From Gautieria morchelliformis (taxonomy: Eukaryota > Basidiomycota > Agaricomycetes > Gomphales > Gomphaceae): a stretch of 64,000 bases of DNA. Both the position numbers and the translations under genes were made by a program. Location of the stretch: assembly GCA_015179125.1 (NCBI GenBank), contig WHVA01000480.1, forward strand, positions 1-64,000, given 5' to 3'. The notes beneath the pieces were generated by a model. The model was not told the DNA's origin, did no database searches, and saw nothing but the letters and a program-made list of their open reading frames with translations. Positions 1 through 11,529 of this stretch are shown one piece after another. Each line of letters opens with the position of its first letter. Position 1 is the first letter of the stretch.

Positions 1-1675
1 CCAAGGGGCATTGCGCGTGACGTGTGAGAAGAGCCCTCCGGGAAATCCACGACCTTAAAAAAGAGGTCAAGGAGCTGGAATGTGCGGTCGAAGACCGCGA
101 CGACGCGCTCGCACCGAGCGCGCCAGGATCAAGGGACTGGAGCAACAGCTGCAGCCCAGCTCCAGGTTACCCTGGCCCACGTTGCCTCAAAAAGGCCGTG
201 ACACGACCCGGCCATGGACCCAGTGGCCGGGCCATCATCACTTTGCACGACGGTACCTCTGCTGGCACACGCAACATCGGGACTAGCGTCCCGATTGTCA
301 GCGCCGACCCCGACCCCGACAACGACGGAAGGGCATAGCGCGCCTTCCGACTCTGTGTACGGTGTCCCAGATGGATGGGAGTCAGACTCGTCCATCTGGA
401 AGACGTACGACCCGGAAAGGGCACAGAGGCTGGCAGAGCAGCCAAAGAAAAAGCGCAAGAAATTGCGCGGCTCCCCCCACACCGTCAATGGGCTAGCCAT
501 TGTGAAGGAAAGCGCGATTAGCGCTTACCTAGCGGCTTCATCGTCGCACACTGTCAACGACCCCACCCTTCAATGGCGGGTAGCACAGATCAAGGCCCAG
601 TACATCGGGCCTGGCGTGGCCCTGCCTCCGCCGGCGGGGACAGTTCACCCTCCCTACCCGGGGGAGGGGACACTCATCCCACTCGGCGATCCACCGATCT
701 CCGAAACAGGCCTCCTACCACGGCCGGTAGGAAAGGCCCAACAGCGTCGTACTCAATGGTACGACGTCTGCCCGCTCGATGACCCATGCTTCGTCAAACT
801 CATAGCACGGGCAAAAGAGACGCCGCAGCTCGCGCGTACGTGCGAGATGATCGGCGTATTCAAACGCATCGAGCATGAACAACGCGCTCGCAATCCCAAA
901 AGGGATTGTGGGCGGTACCCCGCACGATATTGCGGCCATCCTGAAGGGTTGGATACACAACCCTGAAGGAATCCCATCCGCCATCCGTGACAACGCGGAT
1001 GGCACCTTCACCTAGACGACATGGATGTCTGGATGTGGTTGAAGGCCCTTGCGCCCTGGGTCAAAGGGGTCGCATCACCACTCAGGGCGAGGCTACTCGA
1101 CCTATTCGGCTCGACAGACCAATGGTCGAACCTCGTCGACGCCAGGGAAGTGCTGACGCCTCAGAGCACCACCCTGCGGCACTCAATCACGGGCCCATTC
1201 CCTGTGGAGTGCCGAGCCGGCCCCGACATCCCCTCGCCAAGATAGCGAGATGGTTGGCCTGCTACGCGGGGGTCACTCGCGAGCGAGTGGCACGCATTGA
1301 ACATTATGTTCAATGCAGCATCACCAGCGCGGCATTCAGTGCCGCCGCCCGCGAGGGCCAACAAAAGGTCATTGAGACCAGCCATGTGAGGGCCATGGTC
1401 ACACTCAGCTCGACCAAGAGCTGGCGCGCTTCCGGCCCCCTCCTCAGACTGAGGACCCGGCCGTTGAGGCCATGCTCCGCGAGGACACTGGCCTTAACAC
1501 CCAAGCGGATACCGCCGCTAGTGGTGAGGCCGACCAGCCTCACCCAATCACCACCGATGACGCAGAGGTGCCCCCGGAGGAGTCACGCGCTCCACCGGCC
1601 CCGTACGACGACAACGTCATCGTATCAGCCACTCTAGAGGACTCCCTCATGGATGACCTCTATGAGTAATAGTTG
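1..1675 (+). mobile_element. Ty3-type LTR element, third coding region (3' part), broken
   Basis: Coding remnant reading towards the 3' LTR at 1,706. It matches, segment by segment, the region between integrase and 3' LTR of the larger element at 30,303-32,393. Visible parts are a charged coiled-coil-like segment at the start, a basic KKKRKKLRG stretch, a segment with the motif MDVWMWLKALAPWVKG, and an acidic tail ending ESRAPPAPYDDN. No capsid, zinc knuckle, membrane segment or enzyme motif is visible, so its function is unknown. The element is broken in a few places and its 5' part lies outside the window. Confidence 0.75.
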
Positions 1676-1705
1676 ACCCCTATAGTTGTCTATAGAGGGG
1701 GAGGG

Positions 1706-1920
1706 TGTAAATAACCCGTGTATCTACATGTACATTAGTTATTACATAATCCCAGTGGGCCCCTTAGGGACCCACTGTATAGTTTATGCGTGGGAACCGG
1801 CCAGCGGCCCCCATCGCATCTTACTCTTACCTGTCACTACGTAGCATTCACAATACCACTCATTGGTCAAGTTCTGTTGTGCCCTTGTGATACAAGGTCT
1901 TAAGATCGACATCCTTTACA
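1706..1920 (+). repeat. 3' LTR of the Ty3-type element
   Basis: A 215-bp repeat starting TGTAAATAAC and ending ATCCTTTACA. A purine-rich tract (AGAGGGGGAGGG) lies just before it, as expected for a plus-strand primer. It matches the LTR at 30,050-30,269 (opposite strand) and, more weakly, the one at 45,484-45,694. TG...CA ends and the position after the coding region support the LTR call. Confidence 0.8.
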
Positions 1921-2376
1921 TATGTCTAGTGACAGTCCAGGCCAGACCATCATTGTTTCCGGTGAAAGGTGGGCGGTCCCTGCCTAGTTTTTAATTGATT
2001 TCAATGAATCACCATGTTTTTAATTGTCAGTGGGGCTGGGAAAACAGAATCGGTCATTCTGTAATGCTAAAACCACTCGCAACGATAACTCCTCCAGATT
2101 AGGAAAGTACATTCAGGTACTCTCTATCAAGGTAGACTATGCATCTACTTATCAAGCTATAGATTCTCATCGATTGGAAACAAGATATTCTTGGCAGGCG
2201 CATATGCACTTATCTGCTAGAGCGCTGTCGGCTCATCTTCCAGCCCGAGATTGAGCGTAACTACCACATATTTTATCAACTCTGCGCAGGTGCTCCCCTC
2301 AAGGAACGGAAAGAGACATTACCAAGTTTTTCCACCTGAAACAAGGCGGTCCTATTTCGACTCCAATTCCCAATGT

Positions 2377-2500
2377 CAATGCTGCTGCTGCTGCTGCTCT
2401 GACTCGTCCCTGTGCACCCACGTCACCCCGTGCTCCTCCTGGACCACGTCGCCCTGCGCACCTCCTGGTCCACATCGCCTCATGTTCCTGTGGGTCCACG
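2377..2500. repeat. CTG microsatellite and degenerate CTCCTGGTCCACATCACC repeat
   Basis: A short run of CTG triplets is followed by about three degenerate copies of a ~33-bp unit with the core CTCCTGGACCACGTC. The same arrangement (CTG run, then CTCCTGGTCCACATCACC-like units) recurs at 3,118-3,300, so the two blocks are probably duplicates of one satellite-like tract. Confidence 0.6.
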
Positions 2501-3117
2501 TCACCTGCGGCTTCCCCCACCCCTCCCCCGCACCAAGCTTGAGTTGCCGCAGCTTCACCATGCGTCCCGGCGGCATGTCTGCCCCAGGGCCGACGTACCA
2601 GCTCATGATGCTCCTGCGCCACAAGCCCAGGGGTGGCGACTTGGGCATGCGTCATGCAGCAGGCATGGGCGGATATGATGCCAATGGTGAACTGCAGTGG
2701 GAGGAGCAACCCTCTGCGATGAGGTCACATAACGTCTCATCTGGATCTGGTTCGTACCCTGATGATGATGACAGCATCGAGAATGAACATGGCAAGGTTG
2801 TGGTCGATTCTGCCTTGATGAGCACCTCATGATCGTCCTTTTCATCTTCATCCTATGGGTATGATGCCAATGATTCTAATTCTGAGTACCCTAGTCCTCA
2901 TCATCAGGCGCAGTTTGCCAAACTTGCAACATGGAGAGGTACCTAGCTGCACCGTAGCTCTGTACACTCTTCACCCATTCTTGTTATCGGCCAGATTACC
3001 TGAGATCGCGTGGGGAGGCGGCGGCTTCGCGCGCATGGGGAGCGACACAGCCTGCGCCTTCTCCCGCGCATGTGGGACGAGCGGGACCGCGATGCGCGTG
3101 TCACGCTTCGCATCTCC

Positions 3118-3300
3118 CCGTTGCTGCTGCTGTTCCTCCTGCTCCGACATGTCCCTGCACTCCTGGTCCACATCACCCGCACTCCTAGTGAGTCTCCGTC
3201 ACCCCGCTCCTTCTTGACATTACCCACCCTCCTCCTCGATATCGCCTGGTACCCCTGGTGGTCCACATCACCCCGCGCTCCTTCTTGATATGGCCCTGCA
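3118..3300. repeat. Second CTG/cytosine-rich tandem tract
   Basis: Partner of the tract at 2,377-2,500: a CTG run, then four or five degenerate ~33-bp units containing CCACATCACC and CTCCTTCTTGA. It has no coding signal. Confidence 0.55.
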
Positions 3301-3480
3301 CTCCACTGGTATTCAGATGGCCAACTTGAACAGAGCTGGGGCCCTCTCATCAAGCGGGACACCCTTGTTTGTGTCCTATCCAGCCGATGACGCCCTGCCA
3401 CAATCTGTACTATCAGGAACAGCATGCAGCTCTCCCGCTGCCCACCTACTGACAAGGGTGGACAAATATGTCATATATCC

Positions 3481-3780
3481 ATAACATATTGATTTTTGCC
3501 AATATAATTAGTCTGGGACACATATAAAGCTTAATTGTAGTTTAATCCCTCGACCTATGTCCTGAGTACAAGATCTGTCAACAAGCTATTGACAGGTATT
3601 CAGCTTGCAATTGACATTCTAGTCTGGGCGCACCTGGCCAAAAATGTGAATTTTTTACCAGTTGATTTACATCAATGTTAAGCTACTGTGCCCTCATATA
3701 AGCTCATATGACCTCATATTTCAAATTTGGACTGAATCCATGGAGAACTAGCTATTATACAGCTTTTTTAATTTTGGCCA
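3481..3780. other. AT-rich spacer, nothing recognised
   Basis: Non-coding spacer between the low-complexity tract and the LINE fragment. No open frame, repeat ends or RNA gene were recognised. Confidence 0.4.
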
Positions 3781-3787
3781 CCGAATA

Positions 3788-4425
3788 ATGGAATCAAAAC
3801 AAGCGCCCGCCTTATGTACTGCAAAGCGCTGTAATAGACATCATACAAGGAAAAAAAAAGGGGGGGGGGGGGGGGGAAGCATAGGCTTCGTAGATGATAC
3901 AACCATTATAGCGGAAGGGTTGAACCTAAAGGAGGCCTTCGCAAAGGTATCAGACATAATGGTCAGAACAGACGGAGCATACAGCTGGGCCGAGAAGCAC
4001 CACTGCCAGTTCACGGTAGAGAAGTTCGGGTTGATGGGACTTACCAGACGCAGAGAGAGGGTCCCAGAAAGACCGAACAAAACAAGACCAGTGGAGAGGC
4101 CACCAATAACAATAGGTGGGCACATGGTAAAGCCAACGGTGACACATAAGTTGCTAGGGGTGATAATGGACCAGCAACTCAGTTCAAAGACCATGCTAAC
4201 TAGGAACTGAGAAAGGGAGAAGCGTACATAGGCCAGTACAGGAGGCTTGCAAAGCCAACAGGGGGTACTACAGCTAAGCACATGAGAGTATATTACCTAG
4301 CGGTCGCAGTACCAAGGATGTTATATGCAGCTGATGTGTTTCTCATACCAGCAATGAAGAAAAGCAAAGGAATGAAAGGATACATTACAGCTATTTCGGG
4401 TACACAAGGCCGAGTCAGAAATACA
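3788..4425 (+). mobile_element. Non-LTR retrotransposon (LINE) reverse transcriptase fragment
   Basis: The frame holds GFVDD (3,884-3,898), the FVDD variant of the catalytic YVDD box of LINE reverse transcriptases. It is followed by WAEKHHCQFTVEKFGLM and KLLGVIMDQQL, the thumb-side motifs typical of fungal LINEs. The reading changes frame near 4,205. It then continues through YIGQYRRLAKPTGG and VPRMLYAADVFLIPAMKK to about 4,425. Only this ~180-residue piece of the polymerase remains: the endonuclease, fingers and RNase H parts are missing. A 17-base G run (3,860-3,876) preceded by nine A residues marks its 5' junction. The fragment is dead. Confidence 0.8.
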
Positions 4426-4960
4426 TGCTGCCTGCTGCCACCTGCAAAGATCCATCTGTATCTCCCCAACCATTGATGATTAAGGGTTGATACTTTGTAG
4501 ATGTTCTTCAATATGTAGTATCTACCATTTGGTATACAAAATGTGGCTTATTCTAAGTTATTTAATATTTGAATAATTGCACTTATATGCATCATTATGC
4601 CCTCAAATTCTTTCACTCAGGGCTATAACTTGGTCAGATTATAGTAATACATATGTATAAATGTTTGAAACAGAAAAGCAGCCTGCAATGGGCTGGTTAT
4701 GGAAGGGGGGGAGGTGCATGTCTGTTTGCTGCTCCCAGCCTTTTCAGCCTTCTACATGGCCAAACCTCAGCTTTACTAAGGACGCAAATATAATATAAAG
4801 TCTACATATACTCCAATTACAATGATGTGACAGTACATTGTTTCATCTGAAGTCTTGCTGGCATGATGTCAGTCATGACATCATACGCAACCGTGTCACG
4901 TGAGATGCGTATGTTGTAACTTGTGCCATCCGATGCCTAGATATCTCCCAGAACCTCTGT
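4426..4960. other. Non-coding stretch with a 9-bp palindrome
   Basis: No gene was recognised. ATGATGTCA at 4,863-4,871 and its reverse complement at 4,876-4,884 form a short hairpin with a four-base loop. The end of this stretch (from about 4,960) runs into the start of the Tc1/mariner remnant. Confidence 0.35.
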
Positions 4961-4991
4961 GACAATGACAAACATACTCGGAGGATCTGAG

Positions 4992-5929
4992 TTTTAGGAA
5001 TAATATATCAGATATATTAGAACAGATATATTTGATGACTCAGGGAGTGGGGACTCTTCATGCACCCCTGTGCACGGTATATGCGCGAGCTGACTAAGCT
5101 CTGTGGGGCGAGTGTGTCACTGATTGATGTAGGTCACGTGACCGAGTCGAGGAAGAAACAGGTGAGAACAGAGGAACAAGAGGTCCGAAGCTTTCGCTTT
5201 TGGAACAGTATAGTGTAGCCAGTTATAGTACACTCTCAACAAAGAATTAGAGAAAACTATCATGAAATAAGCTCTGTAGCTATCAAACAAGTCTACAGTT
5301 ACTTCAGGAGGTGAAACAGCAATTCTGGATTGTTCTGGATAATATTCTGGATGTTTTGTTCGTACAGTTATGGTAGCTACTTATACTAAAATAGTAGTGA
5401 GTACCAGTGTTCAAGATAGTGACAGAATGGGTCAGGATAATGTGGAAATGCTCCACAGGCTGCATACAGCTGTGGGGCAGGAACAATGATGGGGATACTT
5501 GTCCTACTGACAAGTATCTAAGCTGGGACCTCGGAGAAATATACAAAGCCCCTTTCAACATGTAATACAGCTCGTAATCAGTGGAGCTGGTCAGGGGAAT
5601 AGAATAGAATAGAAAAATTTGTGTGTCCTGTGCTGTGTGCCTACAGCAGCCTTGGCAAGGCATTTGCCATCTCTGTACCTCTCTCCTGAGGTAGCTATTC
5701 AGTATGTCCATAGATAGGACTGTATACTGTAATCTCCATTGTGTCCGATGTCCCTGTATGGGACTATTAGTCCCATAGCAATATTTCTTCTGACCAGGGC
5801 CCAGGTGCCTGCTTTCCAGGGCAGGCACTGTGACTGGTGCATGGATTATTTCTCCCAGATGTTAGCTCAGTTAGACGATTGTATAGACCTTAGAATAATG
5901 TTTGATATAGCTATCCATTTATTCTAACA
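4992..5929 (-). mobile_element. Solo LTR, family LTR-B, copy 1
   Basis: A 938-bp repeat almost the same as 46,907-47,842, with about 25-30 differences by eye. It is flanked by a 5-bp direct repeat CTGAG (4,987-4,991 and 5,930-5,934). On the minus strand it begins TGTTAGAATA and ends CCTAAAA. Length, TG start and 5-bp target duplication fit a solo LTR; no coding region is present. It sits inside the N-terminal part of a Tc1/mariner transposase remnant. Confidence 0.7.
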
Positions 5930-6396
5930 CTGAGAAAACGTGTCATATATCAGAAGTATACTCGTGAAGTCGCTGATATCGCACTGGATCTCAACATGTC
6001 ACAACGCGTTGTCAAACGCATTCTGAAACTATGGCGCACTACCAGTGAGGTCACGCCACTGGAACCTGAAAAAAAGGGTAAAAGGAGAAGAATAATGGAT
6101 CCTGCAATTTGCCAAGAACAGTAAGCAATCCCAACAAATCTCCTGAGCGAACTTAAAAATATCTATTATTTAGTGGTGTGTGGCTCTACTATTTACCACC
6201 ATACTCCCCCGACATGAACCCGATCGAGGAGGCTTTTTCATACCTAAAAGCATACCTTCGCCACCATGGCGCAGAATTTCGGCAAGTGGTAGATAACAAA
6301 GATGAGATGGCTATCTTATTATTCCTTCATACTGCTATGTCTTCAATATCACCTGAACACTGTCAAGGGTGGATGACACATTCAAGGTACTTGTAG
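5930..6396 (+). mobile_element. Tc1/mariner-type transposase, internally deleted
   Basis: The first part carries a helix-turn-helix-like segment (DIALDLNMSQRVVKRILKLW) with a basic tail KGKRRR. The second part carries LPPYSPDMNPIEEAFSYLKA, the last catalytic block of Tc1/mariner DDE/D transposases. The 150 or so residues with the first two catalytic aspartates are missing. A GT-AG intron at 6,121-6,173 would join the two parts in frame, so a short spliced frame may remain open up to the stop at 6,394-6,396. The codons before 5,930 lie left of the solo LTR (SEDL near 4,980-4,991), so the LTR cut this gene. It cannot catalyse transposition as it stands. Confidence 0.75.
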
Positions 6397-7190
6397 ATGC
6401 ACATGTCTGCCCTTTCCCTGTACCAGTCAGTTGTTGTTGTCACTACAAGTGTACCATGAAGTTTGGTTGAATATTATGGCAATGCTCTTACAGATATGTG
6501 TATGGGCATATGGTATGAGTGTTAGCATGTATTGTCTATATTTGTACTAAAGTTCAGGTTTGAATACAGGGGTTTATATACAGAAGACAGAGCAGAAGTG
6601 GGCATAGTTCATGTTTTATGGCCATGTCACCACCGACTAATTCTGCAGTACTGCGTCAGCCATGCCATCCACCTCACCTACATCAGATGCATCACCTGCA
6701 TGCATGCATTGTTGGGTGCATTTATGCTCCTGCACCAAAATCAAGCATAATGTATTCAATTTATTGTATGGTGTTTCAATCTCTTCTCACATTGTTCTTG
6801 TACCATGCATTCACTTCTCTGATTATTTTTGAAAATTTCCAGTCACTACCTATCTCTCCATTTCATTTTGTTATTTCTATTTTCACAAGCGGCTGCACCA
6901 GCGGAGTTTGAAATGAGTTCGACGCGCGAGCTCTTGAGCGCTAAAGGGCCGGGTGCACGTATATGCCTTCTGAGACAGGATAGTGCTCCTCTCTCAGTGA
7001 CAATAAATTCACTGAGAGAGGCGAGTAGCATTCTTTATATTTTCATAGCATGTTGACTGAAAATCATGTAGTGAATTTGATTCTAGGTATTGTATTAATA
7101 TAAAAGTGACAATACATTCACTGAGAAAGTGAATTTGATTCTAGTTTTCTAAGAACTCTACCGAACCTTCCCTGCCATAACCCCGAGTTG
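6397..7190. other. Non-coding stretch with short direct and inverted repeats
   Basis: No gene is supported. CCTCTCTCAGTGA (6,988-7,000) and its exact reverse complement (7,009-7,021) form a 13-bp hairpin. GTGACAATA-ATTCACTGAGA occurs twice (near 6,997 and 7,105), and GTGAATTTGATTCTAG also occurs twice (near 7,069 and 7,130). Confidence 0.45.
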
Positions 7191-7191
7191 C

Positions 7192-7350
7192 TAACATGCA
7201 TCACCGACCTGCACACATCACCCACACGCATCACCCGCCCCCACGCATCACCTGCCCCCACACATCACCCGCCCCCACGCATCACCCACAAGCACCCACC
7301 CACACACATCATCTGCACACATCAGCCACCTGTACGCATCACCCACATCA
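7192..7350. repeat. Minisatellite, CACGCATCACCCGCCCC-type units
   Basis: About nine degenerate units of 16-17 bp built on CACGCATCACCCGCCCC, drifting to CACACATCA and TACGCATCACCCA at the right. There is no spacer diversity, so it is a plain minisatellite. The LTR-A element begins 22 bp beyond it. Confidence 0.7.
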
Positions 7351-7371
7351 CTGCAGGTGATGCAGGTGATG

Positions 7372-9703
7372 TGTCAAGATTGGTTTTTAGGCATTAATAT
7401 CGTGTATTAGTGAACACAGCGAATGCCCGAATAACTTGTGCGAATAAGTATGCTGTTCGGTGAAGAGGGTGAACCAATAAATGTTCACAAGATAAGAGGG
7501 CTGCCAGAACGGGGCTCGCCCTATCTACAGTCATAGCGAAATAGCCCATGACACTTGATGATGTAACATGCAAGGTGCCATGGAAAGGTTGTCTAAGTAG
7601 TGACAATCCTTTCGCCGGCGAAGGCACTCCTTCGGAGCCCTTCGCCGACAGTGTAGAGAATAATTCGAAGGCTAAGGTAATGAAGGTGAAGTACAAAAAC
7701 TCATCAGTGGTACTCAAGTCCTCCTCTGGTCAAAGATCAGAATCTACACAGGTGAGGGCTCAAGACGATGATCACAGTGAGGTCAAGTTTTGCACAAGAT
7801 GGATGTATGATAATTGAACTGAGGAATATACATGCGAATGTAAAACTACATATATAGAATGCTCGTAAGGTATCAGCGAATAGGAAAGAGGCCCTCGTGA
7901 GTCAGGGTTGGATAGGGGTGCGCAGTCATGATACAAAATAGATGAAATAAACATACAATAGAGTGAGAGAGGAGTGCGAATATGAAACGACAGAGAGTAA
8001 AGGTGGTGAAGGCACTTATGTATGAAACCATGTCTTGGAACCTGCATATATGCTACCCTGCACGGACTCTTCGTATACTTGTCAAGATTGGTTTTCAGGC
8101 GTTAATATCGTGTATTAGTGAACACAGTGAATAGGATTTTTTTAATTCCCATCATTTTTTTTTATTATTTTTTACACCCGAATAACTTGTGCAAATAAGT
8201 ATGCCGTTCGGCGAATAGGTGAACCAATGAATGTTCACAAGGTGAGAGGGTTTGCCTAAACGGGGCTCACCCTATCTACAGTCATAGTGAAATAGCCCGT
8301 GGCTCTTGATGATGTAACGTGCAAGGTCTCACGGAAGGGCTGTCTAAGTCTCGACAATCCCTTCGCTGGCGAAGGTGCTCCTTCGGAGCCCTTCGCCAAC
8401 AGCACAGAAAATGGTTCGAAGGCTTAAGGTAACGAATATGAAGTATGAGAACTCACCAGTGGCGCCTAAGTCCTCTACTAGTCGAAGATGGAAATCTTCA
8501 AGAGAAGGCTTTAAGACAATGACCACAGCGAGGTCAAAGTTGCACAAGATGAACGACGTATGATAACTGAACTGGGGAATATACATGCGAATGTAAACTA
8601 CTTATATCGAATGCTCGTAAGGTATCAGCGAATAGGAAAGAGGCCGTCACGAGTCAGGGTTGGATAGGGGTGCGCAGTCATGATACTAAGTAGATGGAAT
8701 AAACATACAATAGAGTGAGGGGAGAATGCGAACATGAAACAACAGAGAGTAAAGGGGGCGAAGGCACTTATGGACAAAACCATGTCTTGGGACCCGCATA
8801 CACGCTACCCTGCACGGACTCTTCGTTTACTGGGTTGATCCCGCACGGCCTATGGAAGGGACGTCCTGCGACCACACCTTGGCCATACGAACACCTGGAT
8901 TAAGAAGATGATGGGGTAAATGATGAACCATCATGCCAGGTGAATGGTATCGATCATATTTGATGGCGTGCCTGCTGGCGAAATGCGCGAGCAGCAAATA
9001 GCGGTTCGGAGAATGGGGCGAACAGCGGGTAGAGTGGATGTAGAGGAGGAGTGGTCGGTGGGTGCGGCGAACTCTGGCGAAGATCCTAGGGAGTGACGAG
9101 GGGGAACATAGAGGTAGCGTGGTAGGAGAAATAAACCGGTCATGACAATACTGAGTTGATCCCACACAACCTACGGGCAGGACGTCCGGCGAACACATCC
9201 TGGCCATATGAACACCTAAAGGGGTTGGATCGAGAAGCTGATGGAGCCAGTGACAAGCCATCATGCCAGGTAGGGGATGTCGATCGTGTTTGGTGGTGTG
9301 CCTGCTGGCAAATGATGCGAGCAGCGAATGGTTGTTTGGCAAAATGCGACGAAGGGCGAATAGAATGATCATCGAAGAGCCGTGGCCCAAAGGGAGGGCG
9401 AAACCATGCGCACATAGAGGAGGATTGGGAAATGGATAATAGGGCTAACTGGGTGCAGGAAATAAGTGAGTTACGCCATCCAATCAGAGGAGCATCCGAC
9501 GGGGTTTGAGCCAGGGAGGTGAGGGGACCCACAATGGACCATAGAGCCGGGGAGAAGGCGTTGATTGGGTACAGGTAGCGTTGCTACATGTGAACGACGT
9601 GAAAGCAAATAAACGTTCAGCGAATTCGGCAAGGAGCGAACAGGGAGAACATAAAAGTGGGGTGTCGAGGTTACTGGGTATACAAAATAGACAGGTCATG
9701 ACA
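7372..9703. mobile_element. Solo LTR, family LTR-A, copy 1 (contains a nested copy)
   Basis: It begins TGTCAAGATTGG and ends GGTCATGACA and is flanked by the 5-bp direct repeat TGATG (7,367-7,371 and 9,704-9,708). The nested copy at 8,080-9,147 accounts for its excess length; without it the repeat is about 1.26 kb. TG...CA ends and a 5-bp target duplication mark an LTR. No protein domains are present, and open frames inside are chance. Compared with other copies it is the more diverged, older insertion. Confidence 0.8.
8080..9147. mobile_element. Solo LTR, family LTR-A, copy 2 (nested in copy 1)
   Basis: A 1,068-bp repeat with TGTCAAGATTGG and GGTCATGACA ends, flanked by ATACT (8,075-8,079 and 9,148-9,152). 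It interrupts copy 1 at its TTCGT-TACTG-like segment. Shared conserved parts with the other copies include TTAATATCGTGTATTAGTGA near the start and GTGCCTGCTGGC towards the end. Confidence 0.85.
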
Positions 9704-9809
9704 TGATGCAGGTAATGCAGGTAATGTGGAAGCACAGTGATGACTGCCTTGAATTTTGCCAACAAGACATAGATTGACATGAGTACCCGTCATAATTTTC
9801 TATGCTATT

Positions 9810-11155
9810 CTAGTAGTGTTTAGCCCTCTTGGCCCCCTCCTGCTCACCTCCCACTATAAAACCATACCTCTTGCCAGCCTCTTCAAGCTGCTCTATCAGA
9901 AACAATGCATCTACAACTTTGAGCTCAAAAGATATCTTCCAAGTCTCCAGTGGTATCCTTGCAATGCATGTAAGGGTGACATCAAGGCACTCCTCAGCCT
10001 CAAATCTGCTGCGCAGAAAATCCCACCTGGTATAATAACACAGATCTTGCCGGCCCTGCAACGCAGTGAGCCAGTCCCCAATTGTTGGTACAATCTGTGC
10101 ATGAGTATCAGCAATGCCAGTGGTATCCATCGTGGCCCCCAGCGAATGATATCACTTTGGGGGTTGCGAGGCAGCACAGAATGCGTGAAAAACTTAAGGG
10201 GGAAAATTGATATTGATGGTGGCAGGGGGGCAGGGGCAGCCTGTTGCATGGGCTCATTGCTCACATACCTTGCTCCACCGCGACGCACATAGTTGGATGC
10301 CACCGGGTTTGCACCACCAGGCCTATTAAAACTTGAAGTAATCCACACTAGGCGGTGTATTGAGGTCAACACCCGGTTTACCAGCCATCTATCAATGAAT
10401 AGGTGAGGTAAATTCATGGTAAGGGAAAGAAAACACAGAATCATACCAGTTGCAGTACCCAGACTAGTTCCCCTTGTAAGTTAATGACTTTGTGCTGCCC
10501 ATTGAGGGCACGCACCATGCAAATCTCCCCAGCGTGTTGATCGCAAGTCCAGACATCCAGGAGCTTCTGGAGCTGAGCTTCGTATTTGGCTGTTTTTGTG
10601 CCATTGAGGGCTTGTTTGTCTGGGACTTCAGAATTGACTGGCTCTTTCTGAAAAAGGAAAGGCTTGACAAGCTCTTTCTTTTTCTTTGGTTTACCTGTGG
10701 TGCCAGTCTGCACTTTGACGGTCTCTTCTAAAAATTCCAAAAACTGTGATATACAAGTGTATTAGTTTAAATCAATGACGAGAAAGAAAGAACAAATTTA
10801 CCTTGGGGGGAAGAACGATGTCAATACAAGCATCCGTGCCCCTTTTTTCCACCTGATCTACCCACTCGGCCTTCAGGGCCATCCAGTCCTCCTCGGTCTC
10901 CAGCGCGAAGGACTGCTTGGCCGGGTCCTTGTAACCATGCGTTACAAGACTGGTCCTCCTCTCCTCAGGGATTGTGTACAGGCCAAGGATGTAATGGAAA
11001 GTTGACTTCACAGCACCGAGGGTGCTTGCCAACTCGATGGCGTGCGCTCGATTAGCAACTATCCCCAATTGACACCCTTTCTGATACCCTCTCCACCACA
11101 TCCAGGATATCCAAAAGCCTCCTAATAGCAAAAGTGCCCGCATCCACAAAAACAC
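9810..11155 (-). pseudogene. Hypothetical protein gene with SAM-like C-terminal segment, probably decayed
   Basis: Several exons are visible on the minus strand. One ends ...ACIDIVLPPK at 10,802. A GT-AG intron (10,801-10,744) leads to a lysine-rich exon (10,743-10,447), and another (10,446-10,389) leads to an exon starting MAGKPGVDLN. That exon runs into a stop after YFKF, but the neighbouring frame continues NRPGGANPVASNYVRRGGAR, so one base is probably extra in a T run near 10,328. The last exon (to 9,810) contains IGDWLTALQGRQDLCYY and a helical tail that resembles SAM-like domains of basidiomycete hypothetical proteins. The 5' end is unclear. No catalytic motif is seen. Confidence 0.45.
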
Positions 11156-11512
11156 ACCTGGCCAATGACGTCGCAGACAAGCACCTCAGCGTGATCCCTG
11201 AGGATGATGAAGATGAGACCAACGTCCCCAGCGATGACAACAGTCTGGGACCCATTGATGCCAGACCAATCTATGATGAAGATATCAAATATGTTGATGA
11301 GGACAGCAAGGATGATGAATCATCTAGCAGCAACGATGATCACAATGTAGAACCCTCACCATCTCCACCTCATCTTCCTAAGATGAAGGGTAAGGCAGTA
11401 AGCAAAGGAAAAGCAACAGCAAAGGGTCCTTTGCCTGATAGTGAGTGTTTTTTTTTCTTTTTATCTTTTCTTATTTCATGCTTACTACTCTCTCTCAATT
11501 TTTTGTCGTAGT
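11134..11512 (+). other. Acidic low-complexity open frame
   Basis: The frame is rich in aspartate, glutamate and serine (for example PEDDEDETN, SKDDESSSSND), then lysine-rich (KMKGKAVSKGKATAKG). A GTGAGT donor at 11,442 and a TAG acceptor near 11,511 frame a T-rich intron. No clear ATG starts it. It may be an exon of an unrecognised gene or a retroelement leader; it overlaps the 5' end of the minus-strand gene. Confidence 0.3.
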
Positions 11513-11529
11513 TATGAAGTTTGCGATGC

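Larger units (their letters stand above)
1921..3480. other. Unassigned stretch with low-complexity coding-like pieces
   Basis: No gene is supported. From about 2,700 to 2,950 a glycine/aspartate/serine-rich frame contains GYDAN twice, suggesting a decayed host exon of unknown identity. Around 2,380-2,500 and 3,118-3,300 there are related CTG-rich, cytosine-rich tracts, listed separately. Open frames on both strands here are products of the low-complexity sequence. Confidence 0.4.

Noticed and set aside
7192-7350. CRISPR-like or coding repeat
   Set aside because: Plain degenerate minisatellite without spacers; frames over it are chance.
8827-9532. Long open frames inside LTR-A copies (up to ~187 codons, both strands)
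   Set aside because: They fall inside LTR-type repeats, differ between copies through stops and shifts, and show no domain.
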